From NCBI RefSeq assembly GCF_001612725.1, contig NZ_BDAZ01000072.1, positions 1 to 64,000 of the forward strand: DNA of 64,000 nucleotides. The letters run 5' to 3'. Positions 62,502 to 64,000 of this stretch are shown piece by piece. This DNA comes from Nocardia anaemiae NBRC 100462. Lineage in GTDB: Bacteria > Actinomycetota > Actinomycetes > Mycobacteriales > Mycobacteriaceae. A program made the position numbers and the translations under genes. Numbering within the stretch: position 1 is the stretch's first letter; every line of letters begins with the position of its first letter. The notes under the pieces were generated by a model. That model ran no database searches and had not been told where the DNA came from. It worked only from the letters and a program-made list of their open reading frames with translations.

Positions 62502-63505
62502 AGCGATCGCAGGAACCGGGTGAGTACGTGGTTGACCTGGTCGGGTCGTTCTTGCTGAATGGCGTGGCCGACGCCAGGGAGCACGACTGTTTCGCGCAGA
62601 TCGCGGAAGCCGCTGTCGCCGGACATCAGCCGTTGGGATTGCGGCAAGGCCAGTGCGCCGTCACGACCGCCGATGAGATAGAGGGCGGGTGCGTGAACAT
62701 CGTTGTCCCGCCAGGCTGTTGACAGTTCCCAGTTGCGGTCGAGGTTTCGATACCAGTTGATGCCGCCGGTGAAGCCAGACCTCTGATATTGGGCCGCGTA
62801 GGTTTTCGCGTCCTGTTCGCCCTCCCAGGCCAGTGGAGTCGGTGTGTCGGCGGCCAGAGAGTCGACGATGGTGCCGCCCTCGGGAACCATCCCGGTCCAT
62901 CCCGGTCCCTCCCCAGCGGCGGTGCGGAAGATTCGTCGGAACAGTGCCTCGGGGTCGTGCTCGAGAGCCGATTCCAGGGCGGCGTCGGCGATGCCGGGTT
63001 GCTGGAAGTGCACGATGTAGAAGGCGGATCCGAGCGCGGCCTGCAGGTCGGCGATGGGTGTGGCCGCACTGCCCTGGGGTTCGGCGAACCGGTCGGGAAT
63101 GCTGAGTCCGGCCACGGCGGTGATCCGTTCCGGGTGCATCTTGGCTGTTTCCCATGCGACGATGGCGCCCCAGTCGTGGCCGATCACCGTCGCGTGCCGC
63201 TCGCCGAGCGCATCGACCAGCCCGGTGACATCGGCGGCGAGATGGTCGATGGTGTAGTCCTCGACGCGTTCCGGGACGTCGGTGTCACCATAGCCGCGCT
63301 GGTCGGGGGCGACGACGTGATAGCCGGCGGCGGCCAGCGCGGGAATCTGGTGCCGCCAGGAGTACCACGACTCCGGCCAGCCGTGCAGCAACAGGACCAG
63401 CGGCCCGGATCCTGCTTCGGCGATATGCATGCGGAGTCCGTTGACGTCGAGAGCGCGGTGGGCGATCTCGGCGACGGACGACGCGACAGCGGTCTCGGTA
63501 TTCAT
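62498..63505 (-). CDS. Epoxide hydrolase-like alpha/beta hydrolase
   Basis: The 335-residue protein has the oxyanion motif LHGWPESWYSWRHQ, the nucleophile elbow GHDWGA with Asp111, a cap domain containing INWYRNLDRNW with candidate ring-opening Tyr residues, and the acid/base end DGALALPQ...PGVGHAIQQERPD. This matches soluble epoxide hydrolases. The ATG at 63505 has GGAGCG upstream. It is first of a two-gene unit with the MFS exporter, overlapping by 4 bases, and 70 bases downstream of the SGNH gene on the same strand. Confidence 0.87.
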   Translation of the reverse strand: MNTETAVASSVAEIAHRALDVNGLRMHIAEAGSGPLVLLLHGWPESWYSWRHQIPALAAAGYHVVAPDQRGYGDTDVPERVEDYTIDHLAADVTGLVDALGERHATVIGHDWGAIVAWETAKMHPERITAVAGLSIPDRFAEPQGSAATPIADLQAALGSAFYIVHFQQPGIADAALESALEHDPEALFRRIFRTAAGEGPGWTGMVPEGGTIVDSLAADTPTPLAWEGEQDAKTYAAQYQRSGFTGGINWYRNLDRNWELSTAWRDNDVHAPALYLIGGRDGALALPQSQRLMSGDSGFRDLRETVVLPGVGHAIQQERPDQVNHVLTRFLRSL

Positions 63506-63575
63506 GTATTCGCTCCATGTGCGCAAAGATATTGGGGCAGTGGATATTTCGAACGGAGTGTTTCGAGAGGGCGCT

Positions 63576-64000
63576 TCAATCCAGGATGTCGAGGTCGATG
63601 GCCTCGGCCATTGCCCGGTACCCCAGGTCGTTGAGGTGCAGATGATCTCCGGAGTCGTAGGCGGGATGCAGCCGTTGCGGATTGGTGGGTGAGCGCAAGG
63701 CAACATCGAGGTCTGCGACCATGTCGTACTCGCCCGAGGTCCGAATCCAGGCGTTGATCGCGGCACGCTTGGCTTCGCTGCGAGCAGTGATGAACGGAGA
63801 CGGTTTCGCGGGCAACACTGTCGCGCCAACCACCCGCAGCCCGGCGTCGCGCGCGTCGCGGATGAGATTGCGGTGCGCGGCGATGACGTCGTCGGCGGAC
63901 ACCACGGTGTAGGGCTCGAAGATCGGCAGCGGGGCGGTGTCGACGGCTTCGCTGATGCCGATGTCGTTGATGCCCAGCAGAACGATGACTGTGCCGATAC
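63576..64000 (-). CDS. SGNH/GDSL-family hydrolase, C-terminal part
   Basis: The frame enters from the right edge and gives VIVLLGINDIGISEA, the block III GxND of SGNH hydrolases, then VVGATVLPAKPSPF, and ends with SGDHLHLNDLGYRAMAEAID containing the block V Asp and His of the triad. The N-terminal GDS serine block lies outside the window. Such enzymes are esterases or lipases, often secreted. It is upstream of the epoxide-hydrolase-like gene on the same strand and may share its transcript. Confidence 0.85.
   Translation of the reverse strand, partial: IGTVIVLLGINDIGISEAVDTAPLPIFEPYTVVSADDVIAAHRNLIRDARDAGLRVVGATVLPAKPSPFITARSEAKRAAINAWIRTSGEYDMVADLDVALRSPTNPQRLHPAYDSGDHLHLNDLGYRAMAEAIDLDILD

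Overview
Organism. The window is high-GC actinobacterial DNA with many GTG starts, GGAGG-type ribosome sites and ATGA/GTGA gene overlaps. FadD and WS/DGAT-type proteins, a mycothiol-dependent isomerase-family gene, ECF sigma factors with SnoaL tails and many TetR/GntR/SDR genes point to a mycolic-acid actinomycete of the Nocardia/Rhodococcus kind (inference). It reads as an accessory, transposon-scarred part of a chromosome or large replicon. I see no rRNA, tRNA, CRISPR array or replication origin. Region 1 (1-17285) is a coherent amine/amino-acid catabolic locus. It has an amino-acid-type ABC transporter (lipoprotein, permease, ATPase), three FAD-dependent DAO-family oxidases, a GabT-like aminotransferase, a GabD-like semialdehyde dehydrogenase, a cupin, two HAD hydrolases, a RidA-family protein, a D-threonine-aldolase-type PLP enzyme, an SDR and three FCD-type GntR regulators. 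A 13-base motif, GTYGACARTYGAC, occurs eight times (seven exact, one with a single mismatch), each time in front of one of these transcription units, so the locus looks like one small regulon. From 14803 to 17285 lies a second, collapsed copy of the first operon: a permease fragment, an inverted internal permease fragment, the ATPase tail, an intact paralogous oxidase, an aminotransferase remnant and a GntR gene. Region 2 (17286-30100) is mostly wreckage: an IS3 element split by a decayed IS110 element, about 0.9 kb of non-coding DNA with a 44-base palindrome, a truncated fadD joined to a hydrolase fragment, and an HD-domain/P450/IS701 patchwork. Embedded in it are a membrane protein, a two-component island (LuxR-type regulator, receiver protein, Dps-like ferritin, GAF histidine kinase), a small unknown gene and a WS/DGAT-like acyltransferase. 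Region 3 (30100-43400) holds a Fic protein with a probably leaderless promoter, an ECF42-type sigma factor with its DGPF/YciI partner, an IS21 remnant, a TetR/SDR divergent pair with twin operators, an NTF2-like protein, a secreted lipoprotein, tryptophan 2,3-dioxygenase, a MarR regulator whose apparent operators flank a metallo-beta-lactamase-fold gene and a SelW-like gene, a haloalkane-dehalogenase-type hydrolase and a WhiB-like ORF. Region 4 (44071-64000) begins with an orphan 764-residue TrbL/VirB6-like membrane protein, then a TetR/SnoaL divergent pair around a 31-base palindrome. Two ECF sigma factors with SnoaL tails and a decayed third follow, along with a frameshifted mycothiol isomerase-family gene, an AAC(6')-like acetyltransferase, an IS701 remnant, an SDR-SDR-unknown-DUF899 operon with a collapsed duplicate of its last two genes, two MFS exporters, frameshifted or truncated NAD-binding proteins, a Tn3 transposase remnant, an epoxide-hydrolase-like enzyme and a partial SGNH hydrolase.
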